A stretch of DNA of 28,227 nt from Clostridiaceae bacterium (GTDB lineage: Bacteria > Bacillota > Clostridia > Saccharofermentanales > DTU023), in contig JAAZMK010000058.1 of NCBI GenBank assembly GCA_012798865.1, positions 1 through 28,227 of the forward strand, read 5' to 3'. The translations under genes were made by a program, and so were the position numbers. Positions 1 through 7,598 of this stretch are shown one piece after another. The first letter of the stretch is position 1. Each line of letters starts with the position of its first letter. The notes below the pieces were generated by a model. The model worked only from the letters and a program-made list of their open reading frames with translations. It had not been told where the DNA came from and made no database searches.

Positions 1-449
1 AGCAAATGATAAAAACCCGTCTGACTTCCCCTATGGCAATATGCGACGTGTCCCGTATTTCTTGCCACTTCCGGCAAAATGAAATCAGCTTGTACTCCGT
101 CCCCGCTTCTTTCGAGTTTTCCGATGGTATCTGCCGGGATTCCCGTATTATAAATAATTTCATTTTCAGAATTGACAACCCATATGTATGCGCCTGTAGA
201 ACGTGTCGCAAAAGAGATATAGCCAGTAATATCGGCAGCTACAAACGTTGTATGAGCAACATCCATGCGCCGTTCCGTCAGAATTGCGAGTTCCTGCGCA
301 TAGCGCCTTAATTCCTCTTGTCTTTGGTTCGAAGTCGACACATTGTAGACTGTGCCATACACAAGCGCAAGAATCAGGAAGACGGCAAAAATCGCGGCTG
401 AAATAGTCAGCAGTGTGCGTGCATAGATGGAGAGACCGCGGCGTTTCAC
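1..449 (-). CDS. Sensor histidine kinase, N-terminal part (cut by window edge)
   Basis: The reading frame opens with GTG at 449 and runs without a stop to position 1, so only about 149 N-terminal residues are visible. The GTG overlaps the stop of the upstream response regulator in a GTGA arrangement, a classic translationally coupled two-component pair. After a short basic start (MKRRGLSIYARTLL) there is one hydrophobic membrane segment at about residues 12-33. It is followed by a polar region that would lie outside the cell and probably acts as the sensor domain; it contains the stretches YAQELAILTERRMD and GAYIWVVNSENEIIYNTG. HAMP, DHp and ATPase domains would lie beyond the window and are not seen. 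Identification as a kinase therefore rests on membrane topology plus position directly after an OmpR-type regulator. The signal sensed cannot be told. Confidence 0.8.
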   Translation of the reverse strand, partial: MKRRGLSIYARTLLTISAAIFAVFLILALVYGTVYNVSTSNQRQEELRRYAQELAILTERRMDVAHTTFVAADITGYISFATRSTGAYIWVVNSENEIIYNTGIPADTIGKLERSGDGVQADFILPEVARNTGHVAYCHRGSQTGFYHL

Positions 450-1174
450 GATATTTCGTCGTCCTTTACCTCGAACTTGTAACCGACGCTCCATACTGTT
501 TTTATCTGCCACAGCGGATGATCGATCACATCGAGTTTCTCGCGAATGCGCTTGATATGCACATCGACTGTGCGCTGCTCACCATAGTAATCCATCCCCC
601 ATATACTCTCGAGTATCTGGTCTCTCGTAAAGACGCGATTGGGGTGCGTTGCCAGGAAGAAGAGCAATTCCAATTCTTTGGGCGGCATATCAATCTCCTC
701 ATCACCGACCCGCATGGTATAACGTATGCGATCAACAACCAGCCCGGGGTACGACACGACATTGTCCTTCGTATCCTCCCCCTCTTTTACACCGGACGAT
801 GCACTCCTCGTCCGTCGCAATACTGCCTTCACGCGCGCCAGCAATTCTTTCGGCTCGAAAGGCTTAAGAATATAATCATCGGCTCCAAGTTCAAGCCCGA
901 CGATTTTATCGAGTGTATCGCTCCTCGCCGTCAGCATAAGAACGGGTACATCCGATTCGCGCCGAAGCTCGCGTATCACATCGAAACCGCTCATACCGGG
1001 AAGCATCAAATCGAGAATAATGACATCGGGGTTTACCGCTCGGACGAGCGGTAAAACGGTATCGCCTGTATATCCCGCTGTAACATTAAAGCCGTCTTTC
1101 TCAAAGTACAGCCTGAGAAGCTCACTAATATGCTTGTCATCGTCTATAATCAAAACTCGTTTCGGGTCATCCAT
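446..1174 (-). CDS. OmpR/PhoB-family response regulator
   Basis: A 242-residue DNA-binding response regulator. The receiver domain (about residues 5-120) has the acidic pocket D11-D13, the phospho-acceptor D55 in the motif ILDLMLPG, T82 and K104 in the LKPF motif. A linker of about 25 residues leads to a C-terminal winged-helix domain (about 145-235) with the typical features PPKELELLFFL, RVFTRDQILESIWG, and RTVDVHIKRIREKL followed by VGYKF. It is presumed to be phosphorylated by the kinase whose start overlaps its stop codon. The start ATG at 1174 is preceded by a GGGAG ribosome site. It lies 48 bp after nrdR, so co-transcription with nrdR is possible. Target genes cannot be inferred. Confidence 0.95.
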   Translation of the reverse strand: MDDPKRVLIIDDDKHISELLRLYFEKDGFNVTAGYTGDTVLPLVRAVNPDVIILDLMLPGMSGFDVIRELRRESDVPVLMLTARSDTLDKIVGLELGADDYILKPFEPKELLARVKAVLRRTRSASSGVKEGEDTKDNVVSYPGLVVDRIRYTMRVGDEEIDMPPKELELLFFLATHPNRVFTRDQILESIWGMDYYGEQRTVDVHIKRIREKLDVIDHPLWQIKTVWSVGYKFEVKDDEIS

Positions 1175-1222
1175 TTTCTACACTCCCTTTACTTTCACAT
1201 TCATTCTGACATGCATCATCCA

Positions 1223-1708
1223 TTAACATGAACCGGTTGAGTCTTCTCTTCCTTCATCGCCTGTTGTCAAAGCGCTTATCTCCGATATAAAAGAGTTGAT
1301 GTCACTGAAAGCTCGGTAAACTGAAGCAAAACGGACATAGGCAACTTCATCAATTATCCGCAATTGTTTCAGCACCTGCTCACCAATTTCAGCTGTTGAA
1401 ATTTCCCGTTTCAGCGCGTTCTTCGCCGTGTGTTCGATGTTGTCGATCAGATGTTCGATCTGCTCTGTCGTAATCGGACGTTTCTCGCAGCTTTTCATAA
1501 TTCCGATGATCAGTTTCTGTCTGTCAAAGGGCTGTCTGCTCCCATCCTTTTTAATCACCATGAGAGGCATATCTTCAACTCGCTCATACGTCGTAAAGCG
1601 AGAACCGCAAACTAGACATTCTCGCCTGCGACGTATCGAGCTTCCATCTTCCGCAGGGCGCGAATCGATTACTCTGTCGTCATTGCCTTCACAAGCCGGA
1701 CACTTCAT
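1223..1708 (-). CDS. nrdR: Transcriptional repressor NrdR
   Basis: Complete NrdR, 161 residues, the ATP/dATP-sensing repressor of ribonucleotide reductase genes. The N-terminal zinc ribbon has C3, C6, C31 and C34 (CPAC and CLVCG) with the family-typical RRRRECLVC and RFTTYER segments. An ATP-cone domain follows (about residues 49-139; VIKKDGSRQPFDRQKL at its start, VAYVRFASVYRAF near its end). A short acidic and Ser/Thr-rich tail ends the protein. The ATG at 1708 has a strong CAGGAGG site. No NrdR box is obvious near the gene, and no ribonucleotide reductase gene lies in the window. It follows ftsZ by 118 bp on the same strand. Confidence 0.97.
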   Translation of the reverse strand: MKCPACEGNDDRVIDSRPAEDGSSIRRRRECLVCGSRFTTYERVEDMPLMVIKKDGSRQPFDRQKLIIGIMKSCEKRPITTEQIEHLIDNIEHTAKNALKREISTAEIGEQVLKQLRIIDEVAYVRFASVYRAFSDINSFISEISALTTGDEGREDSTGSC

Positions 1709-1733
1709 AAATGCCTCCTGAGAAATAACATGA

Positions 1734-1750
1734 CCGGATCATCGATCCGG
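1734..1750 (-). terminator. Short perfect hairpin between ftsZ and nrdR
   Basis: CCGGATC and GATCCGG form a perfect 7-bp stem around a GAT loop. It lies about 77 bp after the ftsZ stop and about 25 bp before the nrdR start. On the transcribed strand the stem is followed by TCATGTTATTT, a poor U-tract, so termination would be weak and partial at best. A TTGACA hexamer (1758-1763) lies just upstream on the same strand, but no matching -10 is evident at normal spacing. The hairpin could equally be a processing site or mRNA stabiliser. Confidence 0.35.
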
Positions 1751-1826
1751 CCATAAGTGTCAATCTATCTAGCGGAAACAATAGTCACGCACCGCATGAT
1801 TCCACGGACATCACCGCTTCGCCGGA

Positions 1827-3188
1827 TTAAGCGCGGTCGTCATCTTCATCCTGTAAAAACCAAGGAAGTGTACGCCCGTCTTGACGACTCTGACGAGATT
1901 TTGTCTGTCGCGAGTCGACCGCCGGTGCCTCGTCGAGTACGCGCGGCGCCGCAGCATCTTGTCTCGCCGCATGCTCCGATGCTCTCTGAATCATGTCGAT
2001 CATTTCCCGATCAGTTTGACGTGAACTGCTGCGGCTGAAACCGGTCGCCTGAGCATCGCTACGACCTCTCATAGAAGGCGCACTGCCACGTTGCGGGCGG
2101 AGAAAATCAGGTAGATCATCAATTGTCGATCTCTGTGCGCTCTGCGTGCCTCGCGGCGGCACGTTAAAAGACGACAGGGGCATTTGCGCTTGACCGAGCT
2201 TTGAAGATCTGCCTTGGAAAGCGTCCTGTTCAAAACGGCTCGCAATGATTGTGATAATGAGATCATCTTGCATATTCTCATCAACAACGGCGCCAAAGAT
2301 AATATCAGCATCTGGAGATACAGCTTCACGAACTTGCGAGGCGGCTTCGTTGATCTCTTTAATCTTCATGTCATGCCCGCCGGTGAAGTTGATAATAATG
2401 CTGTGCGCACCGTCAATGGTCGTTTCAAGCAACGGACTGGACATTGCCTGTTTGACGGCCGTCGCCGCGCGGCTCTCGCCGCTTCCGCGTCCGATTCCCA
2501 TGTGGCATACGCCGGCATCCGTCATGACGCGCCTCACGTCCGCCATGTCGAGATTGATCAAGCCGGGAACAGCAACAAGGTCGGAAATACTTGATACGCC
2601 ATATTGGAGAACGCGATCAGCCAAGCCGAATGCTTCGTCAATCGTCGTATCGTCACTTGCAATTTCTAGGAGCTTGTCATTCGGAACAACAATCAAGGAG
2701 TCGACGTGTTGCTGTAATTCACGGACACCCTTCTCTGCATTCTGGCGCCTTCTCGAACCCTCGAATCGGAAAGGCATCGTCACAACACCGACAGTCAGGA
2801 TACCGAGTTTCTCGGCAACTTGAGCCACGATAGGGGCGGCTCCCGTTCCCGTTCCACCTCCCATACCTGCCGTAATAAACAACATATCGGACCCTTCGAT
2901 CGCCTTAGAGATCTCCTCAATATTCTCCTCAGCAGCCTTTTGACCAATCTCAGGTATTGCGCCGGCACCAAGTCCGCGCGTCACCTTCTCACCAATCTGG
3001 ATCGACTGACTAGCCCTCGAACGCAACAAAGACTGATGGTCCGTATTGACAGCAATAAACTCAATACCTTGCACACCTCCGTCAACCATTCGATTGACGG
3101 CGTTGCATCCGCCTCCGCCGACGCCGACCACACGAATTGTTGCGTAGAGATCGTCGGTCATAGCAATATCAAAATTGTAATCCAACAC
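1827..3188 (-). CDS. ftsZ: Cell division protein FtsZ
   Basis: Tubulin-like GTPase that forms the cytokinetic ring. I choose the GTG at 3188 (453 residues): AAGGAG lies 7 nt upstream, and the product then begins LDYNFDIAMTDDLYATIRV, matching the family's usual N terminus; the frame stays open further upstream but has no support. The GTP-binding GVGGGGCNAVNRM (about 22-34), the tubulin signature GGGTGTG (110-116) and the synergy-loop motif NLDMADV are present. The globular part ends near residue 320. The tail is long for the family and contains two motifs like the conserved C-terminal peptide: IDDLPDFLRPQR (356-367) and, at the very end, LPWFLQDEDDDRA. The roughly 72 residues between them are rich in R, S, Q and A and look disordered. 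No ftsA is adjacent. A separate promoter lies upstream. Confidence 0.97.
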   Translation of the reverse strand: MLDYNFDIAMTDDLYATIRVVGVGGGGCNAVNRMVDGGVQGIEFIAVNTDHQSLLRSRASQSIQIGEKVTRGLGAGAIPEIGQKAAEENIEEISKAIEGSDMLFITAGMGGGTGTGAAPIVAQVAEKLGILTVGVVTMPFRFEGSRRRQNAEKGVRELQQHVDSLIVVPNDKLLEIASDDTTIDEAFGLADRVLQYGVSSISDLVAVPGLINLDMADVRRVMTDAGVCHMGIGRGSGESRAATAVKQAMSSPLLETTIDGAHSIIINFTGGHDMKIKEINEAASQVREAVSPDADIIFGAVVDENMQDDLIITIIASRFEQDAFQGRSSKLGQAQMPLSSFNVPPRGTQSAQRSTIDDLPDFLRPQRGSAPSMRGRSDAQATGFSRSSSRQTDREMIDMIQRASEHAARQDAAAPRVLDEAPAVDSRQTKSRQSRQDGRTLPWFLQDEDDDRA

Positions 3189-3229
3189 TGTTATGCTCCT
3201 TACCAAACATTCTGTTGCGCTGTGCGGAA

Positions 3230-3242
3230 ATGTCATTACAAG
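3230..3242 (+). repeat. ATGTCATTACAAG copy 1 (operator-like)
   Basis: Exact 13-bp copy of the sequence at 3386-3398, in the same orientation. Its core TGTCATTACA (3231-3240) is an imperfect palindrome. It lies in the ftsZ 5' leader, between the predicted -10 box and the GTG start. Whether a protein binds it is unknown. Confidence 0.4.
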
Positions 3243-3304
3243 CTAACATCGATAAAATCGCACCTTCACCATCAAGAAAGCTAACCCAACCGCACCATGT
3301 CGAC

Positions 3305-3333
3305 ATTTTACACTACACAAACATGAATGGCAA
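3305..3333 (-). promoter_or_regulatory. Predicted sigma-A promoter for ftsZ
   Basis: On the minus strand, TTGCCA (3328-3333) and TAAAAT (3305-3310) are separated by exactly 17 bp; each matches the sigma-A consensus at five of six positions. AT-rich sequence lies just upstream and could act as an UP element. The ftsZ start is about 117 nt downstream, giving a leader of about 110 nt. This would let ftsZ be expressed independently of the upstream dcw genes. Confidence 0.65.
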
Positions 3334-3385
3334 CCTTTTAGGCGGCTAAAATAAAATTACTTTTAAATTGCGAATGCTTATAAGG

Positions 3386-3398
3386 ATGTCATTACAAG
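3386..3398 (+). repeat. ATGTCATTACAAG copy 2 (operator-like)
   Basis: Second exact copy of the 13-mer, 156 bp from the first. It lies about 53 bp upstream of the ftsZ -35 box and just after the sbp stop codon. The two copies flank the predicted ftsZ promoter. Confidence 0.4.
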
Positions 3399-3437
3399 TT
3401 TAGATTAGCTATCACCACTGATGCTGTAAAAACAGGT

Positions 3438-3815
3438 TCACCGCTCATCACTATTTTCGTCCTTATGACGTGAAGCCCGCCAGGTCTTATATTTCAAATA
3501 TGAATGGCGTGAAATGAAACTGATATTTCTAAAGATGCGGTAGGCAAAAACAAAGGCGATCACAAATGCGAAATCATATTTAAGTTGAACGCCTAATGCC
3601 GTCAAAAGACCTGATATAACGATGTTTGAGGATAATTCAATAACAAATTTTGCCGGTGCAAATTCTTTGCGCTGCATGGCGTTATATGATGCGGTCAATG
3701 CCTCAATGCCGACAAGTGTCAGGACAGCGAGATAAGGGGTAAGCCCTGTGGGTATCGACACATCAAGAAAGAGACCCGCGATCAATCCAATCAGTAAACC
3801 TATCAATATGATCAA
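3438..3815 (-). CDS. sbp: Small basic membrane protein, DUF1290 (Sbp)
   Basis: A 125-residue integral membrane protein of the small basic protein (DUF1290, B. subtilis YlxX/Sbp) family, normally encoded next to ftsA/ftsZ; its molecular role is not established. It starts with a hydrophobic glycine-rich helix (IGLLIGLIAGLFLD), and two or three more membrane segments follow up to about residue 95. The C terminus is highly charged and basic (YLKYKTWRASRHKDENSDER). The start is TTG at 3815, decided by an AGGAGG site 8-9 nt upstream. It lies between ftsQ and ftsZ. The DUF881 genes often found beside it in other Bacillota are absent here. Confidence 0.88.
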   Translation of the reverse strand: MIILIGLLIGLIAGLFLDVSIPTGLTPYLAVLTLVGIEALTASYNAMQRKEFAPAKFVIELSSNIVISGLLTALGVQLKYDFAFVIAFVFAYRIFRNISFISRHSYLKYKTWRASRHKDENSDER

Positions 3816-3857
3816 CTTTTTTCCCTCCTCTCGGCATTCGCAATTGCACCATTATGA

Positions 3858-3871
3858 GATGTCATGACATC
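3858..3871. repeat. 14-bp perfect palindrome GATGTCATGACATC
   Basis: A perfect palindrome in the 69-bp gap between ftsQ and sbp. Its core TGTCATGACA (3860-3869) differs by one base from the TGTCATTACA cores at 3231-3240 and 3387-3396, so it is probably a third member of the same site family. It lies about 45 bp upstream of the sbp start. Confidence 0.4.
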
Positions 3872-3884
3872 AAATAGTAATATT

Positions 3885-4877
3885 TCAGGTCGCATCAGGT
3901 CTGAAAAAAACTGAGTGACCTGTTAGATCCAGCTCCCCCGATCCTCGACTTTGGAGATCGCCTTCCCCGAGAAGGTAACTTAAAACCTTCAGCCTGTCCT
4001 GTAATGACCTGTTGTCTTCCAGTTTAACACGTATTTCCCCTCCTTGCGACAGAGGTATGAAGAGATAAAATGTGTGGTCAGTAATCGGCTTGATTTGTCT
4101 CACAAGTTGCATAAGGGAAATCCGACCGCTATTCGCATCGTTCTTCATGTCGTGTTCGATTAGAGAAGCCGTGATGTTGATCGCTGAAAACAGTTGCGTC
4201 TCGTCGCCGACTTCAATCTTCTCATTGATTAATGGAGTGCTTTCTAACCTTATGCCTTCAAGCACAGGAATATCAAAATCACGTTCGCTGGCGATACGGA
4301 TCACGCTCAGTTCACTGTCCAACAGCGCAAATCCTCCGGCTATGCGAATGGCAAGTATTTCTGTTTTTTCTACAATCGTAACGCGCACTTCAGATGGAAA
4401 ACGAAACTGAACCTTCACTGAACGGACGAGTTGAAGCGTATCCTTAATCTTATCTTCTATGTTGCCGTAGCGAAGTGTTAGATAATGAATCGGTTCTCCG
4501 CCGATACCACCGATAAAGTGCTCTCCCGGGCTCTTGTCGATCAACTCCATGATGTCTTCACGTGCAATCAATCTCAAGCCGCTCACTGTGACGCGCTCAA
4601 TATAGAACTGAGGCAAATAGGCAACAAGTGTGACGATCACCAAAATGAGAGCGACCGCGCTTAATACGGCAAGCGGCCAACCGACAATCATCTTACGACG
4701 CCGATCCCTTTCGCGTTTTTTACGGTTCTCAATATAGAAAGGTGACGGTTCGAAACTATCTGAATAACCGTATTGCAAATGGGAATCTTTGGACGACCTG
4801 CGCCTACGTTTTTTTGGCGATCCTTTTATCGCATGACGATTGTCAGCTTTTCTTTTTCTATCGTTTCGGCGATCCAT
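3885..4877 (-). CDS. ftsQ: Cell division protein FtsQ/DivIB
   Basis: Bitopic divisome protein that links FtsL and the septal synthase. I take ATG at 4877 (330 residues); it begins one base after the murG stop. A longer TTG-initiated frame would overlap murG by 32 bp and has no ribosome site. The cytoplasmic N terminus (about 60 residues) is strongly basic, with KKRRRRSSK and KKRERDRRRK. One membrane helix follows (about 62-87), then a POTRA domain (YIERVTVSGLRLIAREDIMEL) and the FtsQ beta domain, with FPSEVRVTIVEKTEILAI typical of the family. The tail ends GHSVFFRPDAT. Translation is probably coupled to murG because no clear Shine-Dalgarno is seen. Confidence 0.9.
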   Translation of the reverse strand: MDRRNDRKRKADNRHAIKGSPKKRRRRSSKDSHLQYGYSDSFEPSPFYIENRKKRERDRRRKMIVGWPLAVLSAVALILVIVTLVAYLPQFYIERVTVSGLRLIAREDIMELIDKSPGEHFIGGIGGEPIHYLTLRYGNIEDKIKDTLQLVRSVKVQFRFPSEVRVTIVEKTEILAIRIAGGFALLDSELSVIRIASERDFDIPVLEGIRLESTPLINEKIEVGDETQLFSAINITASLIEHDMKNDANSGRISLMQLVRQIKPITDHTFYLFIPLSQGGEIRVKLEDNRSLQDRLKVLSYLLGEGDLQSRGSGELDLTGHSVFFRPDAT

Positions 4878-4878
4878 G

Positions 4879-6024
4879 TCAACAAAGCAGATCGATGATT
4901 TCTTTCGCAATCATACAGGATGCGTAGGGAGTCGCGAGTGATTTTGCCTTTGCGCCCATCTCTGCTAGCAAGTCTTTTTCCACAACGGCGCTTCTGATTA
5001 CCTCCAGTAAAGTACGGCTGTTAAAACTTCTGTCGTCACAAACAAAAGCCGCCCCCGCTCTTTTCATAACATTGGCATTTTCGGTCTGGTGATCATCGGC
5101 AGCAAATGGGTAAGGTATCAGGATCGACGGTTTGCCAAGCGCTGTGATTTCTGCACAAGTCATCGCTCCTGCCCGACCTACATAAAAGTCACAAGCCGCA
5201 ATCCGGAGAGGCGCGTCGTGATAGAACGGCGTTGCCGATACTTGAGGAATCGTGCTCAATTGTTCCGCGACGCTCTCATCGTTTTGCGTCCCCGTACTGA
5301 CCATAATCGATAGTTGCGGGTGTTGTTCAATCAGCTGGGACCATTCGCCGTTTTGGTCGAGACCCCTAACGGCATCGTTGATCGTTTTTGCTCCGAGACT
5401 GCCACCCATGACAAGGACAGCAAAGGCATCGGAATCCAGTCCGATCGATTCACGGGCACTTTCATAGTCCAAATGATAGAAATCAGGACGTACAGGATTA
5501 CCTGTCAGATAAAGACTAGTCTTCTTCGAAAAATACGATCGGCTGACGTCGTAGCTGATAAAGACCTTCTCGGCACCTTTTGAGAAAAAACGATTCGCCC
5601 TGCCGGGGATAGAATTCTGCTCGTGTAACACGTATGGAATTCGTAATATTTTGGCGATAGTAAGTACCGGAGCGGAAACATAACCTCCCGTTCCGATGAC
5701 GATATCGGGTTTCAATTCCTTCATCGCTTTGTAACTGAGTCGCATGCCGCTCACATTCCGCTTCACCCAACTCCAATAGCGGGGGTCGTTTTTCGAAGGA
5801 AGATTTTGTGCCGTCACGGGTCTGAACTCAATATTTTCCTGAAGAGCCGTCTTGTGCTCGAGTCCGTCGGTGACACCGCAGAAAACAATGCGCCAGGAAG
5901 GACAGAGGGAACGAAGCTCTTTAGCAATGGCAAGCGCTGGGAATATATGACCGCTCGTGCCGCCGGCTGCAATGAGTACTGTCTTGCTATCGTTCTTTAA
6001 TGCCTGACCTTTTTCCAAAGCCAT
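4879..6024 (-). CDS. murG: UDP-GlcNAc:lipid I N-acetylglucosaminyltransferase MurG
   Basis: Peripheral membrane GT28 enzyme that adds GlcNAc to lipid I to make lipid II. From ATG at 6024 (GGGG site 6 nt upstream) it is 381 residues; an ATG four codons earlier (6036) is possible but has no ribosome site. The N-terminal glycine loop is AAGGTSGHIFPALAIAKEL, with S where most homologues have G. Other markers are GTGGYVSAPV, YVLHEQNSIPGRANR, the second glycine loop GGSLGAKTIND, and the donor-binding segment GRAGAMTCAEITALGKPSI with PYPFAADDHQTENA. It sits between ftsW and ftsQ, as in many Bacillota. The 54-bp gap after ftsW contains no obvious terminator. Confidence 0.97.
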   Translation of the reverse strand: MALEKGQALKNDSKTVLIAAGGTSGHIFPALAIAKELRSLCPSWRIVFCGVTDGLEHKTALQENIEFRPVTAQNLPSKNDPRYWSWVKRNVSGMRLSYKAMKELKPDIVIGTGGYVSAPVLTIAKILRIPYVLHEQNSIPGRANRFFSKGAEKVFISYDVSRSYFSKKTSLYLTGNPVRPDFYHLDYESARESIGLDSDAFAVLVMGGSLGAKTINDAVRGLDQNGEWSQLIEQHPQLSIMVSTGTQNDESVAEQLSTIPQVSATPFYHDAPLRIAACDFYVGRAGAMTCAEITALGKPSILIPYPFAADDHQTENANVMKRAGAAFVCDDRSFNSRTLLEVIRSAVVEKDLLAEMGAKAKSLATPYASCMIAKEIIDLLC

Positions 6025-6078
6025 CTTATACCCCATCCACGGTCAACATATTTTAATTCTACAAGGAATCGAAAATCT

Positions 6079-7596
6079 TCACATCTGTTGTATAGCGTAA
6101 CCCACCGCGCTGTCATCCTCAAGATCTGACTTGCCTCTATTTGAATTTTTTCTTTGCCGCGTACTATCGAGAATTTCTGCCAGTTCGCGGTTCTCTTTCT
6201 TGCCGCTTTTCGAAACGCAGAGCACAAACCCGGCAGCAAATGAAAAGAAGATATTCGCCGTCCCTCCGTAACTGAAGAAGGGAAGTGAAATGCCGGTCGC
6301 CGGTATCAGGCTTACCGCCACAGCCATATTGAGAAAAGCCTGAATCGCAATCATAACCGTATACCCCGCCGCAACAAGCACCGACATAGGAGTTGCAGCT
6401 CGACGAGCAACCATGAGACCGGCGACAAGGAATGCAATAAACAATATTATGACTGCAATAATGCCTAAAAAGCCGAGTTCTTCACCGATGATTGACAAGA
6501 TAAAATCGTTATGAGCTTCTGAGAGCCAGTTGAGTTTTTGGACGCTCTTTCCTAAACCTTTTCCCGTTAATCCGCCGGAACCTAGGGCGATCTCCGCCTG
6601 ATCGATCTGCATACGATCATCTACACTGACAGCTTCTCTATTTTGGAAAGTGTCCAGTCTTCGCGCGGCATGGGAAAAGCGTTGGCTGATGTAACTGACG
6701 GGCGATCGACCTGTCTTCCACTCGTAGATGGCACCGATGGTCATTCCGACTACGAGAATAATGACTAGCAACTGGACAATCCCGACAAGCTTGACTTTTG
6801 GCGGTATCGGCGCAAAAAAGAATACGACAAGACATATCATCGTCAATATAATCGCCCCGGAAAGATGCGGCTGAATAACAATCAGAATTACCCAGATAAT
6901 CATCAGAATTCCGGGGCTCACGACGTCTTTTAATGCCCGCTTCATCAGAGAAGGGCGTTTGGGCTTTGATATTTGTTGACCTGCCGCGCTGTCTTTTGCC
7001 TTGACAGCCTTCCCTCCCCGACCTTTCAGACGGCTCGAAAAATAGGATGCCAAGAAGAATACCGCTCCGACCTTTGCCAACTCTGAAGACTGAAACGTGA
7101 TGCCGGCAATCGTCATCCAACGTTTTGCACCATTGAAACTCTCACCTCTGAAGAATGTGTATACAAGGGATAACGTAACAACGATATAAACAATCCATCG
7201 TAGCGACGGTCGCATTAACTGACGAAAAGGAACAATCACGGCGAATATGATCGCCGCCAATGCACCGCCAATCATGTAGAACGCCTGTTTTTTTGCGAGT
7301 TTCGTCGCATCCGCCTCCCAAATCATACCGATGGGTGATGAAAGATCAGAAGTGCCTATCTGTTGCGATTGTGCCCGCATCGCCGAGCCTGACTGAACGA
7401 AGCTTATGCCGTAGCTGGCACTGAACATCATCATCAGTCCATACGCAATCAAAATCAGCCAGATAAAGAGGAAGACGAGCGACATACGGCGATGTGAAGA
7501 GAGCTGTTTATAGCCGAGAACGGCCTCTTGGCGTTCGATCTTCTTCTGATTGCGAGACTTGCGCGGCAAAAAAAGTTTGTTGGCAGTTTCCGACAT
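6079..7596 (-). CDS. ftsW: SEDS peptidoglycan polymerase FtsW (division)
   Basis: Polytopic SEDS glycosyltransferase acting with the class B PBP at the septum. Recognised from KRWMTIAGITFQSSELAKVG (canonical FQPSELAK, with P replaced by S), SEAHNDFILSIIGEELGFLG with the catalytic Asp region, and the C-terminal IPATGISLPFFSYGGTA. At 505 residues it is well above the usual 370-420. The excess lies in a 38-residue basic N-terminal extension, a polar extracytoplasmic loop between TM1 and TM2 (about 62-103), a lysine-rich cytoplasmic insert (about 188-225) and a charged C-terminal tail of about 50 residues. The start ATG at 7596 uses an AGGAGG embedded in the last codons of mraY, so the two are tightly coupled. 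murD, which often precedes ftsW, is absent. Confidence 0.95.
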   Translation of the reverse strand: MSETANKLFLPRKSRNQKKIERQEAVLGYKQLSSHRRMSLVFLFIWLILIAYGLMMMFSASYGISFVQSGSAMRAQSQQIGTSDLSSPIGMIWEADATKLAKKQAFYMIGGALAAIIFAVIVPFRQLMRPSLRWIVYIVVTLSLVYTFFRGESFNGAKRWMTIAGITFQSSELAKVGAVFFLASYFSSRLKGRGGKAVKAKDSAAGQQISKPKRPSLMKRALKDVVSPGILMIIWVILIVIQPHLSGAIILTMICLVVFFFAPIPPKVKLVGIVQLLVIILVVGMTIGAIYEWKTGRSPVSYISQRFSHAARRLDTFQNREAVSVDDRMQIDQAEIALGSGGLTGKGLGKSVQKLNWLSEAHNDFILSIIGEELGFLGIIAVIILFIAFLVAGLMVARRAATPMSVLVAAGYTVMIAIQAFLNMAVAVSLIPATGISLPFFSYGGTANIFFSFAAGFVLCVSKSGKKENRELAEILDSTRQRKNSNRGKSDLEDDSAVGYAIQQM

Positions 7597-7598
7597 CG

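Noticed and set aside
1..449. Broken histidine kinase pseudogene
   Set aside because: The frame is open to the window edge and simply cut off by it; no internal stop or frameshift is visible.
413..1054. Plus-strand 213-residue open frame opposite the response regulator
   Set aside because: It is fully antisense to a gene with intact receiver and winged-helix motifs, has no recognisable domain and has histidine/isoleucine-rich shadow composition.
1758..1763. nrdR promoter with perfect TTGACA
   Set aside because: No -10 hexamer at 15-19 bp spacing; the region where it should lie is the GC-rich hairpin.
3189..3236. N-terminal extension of FtsZ
   Set aside because: No ribosome site supports it, it would cover the TGTCATTACA repeat, and AAGGAG clearly points to GTG at 3188.
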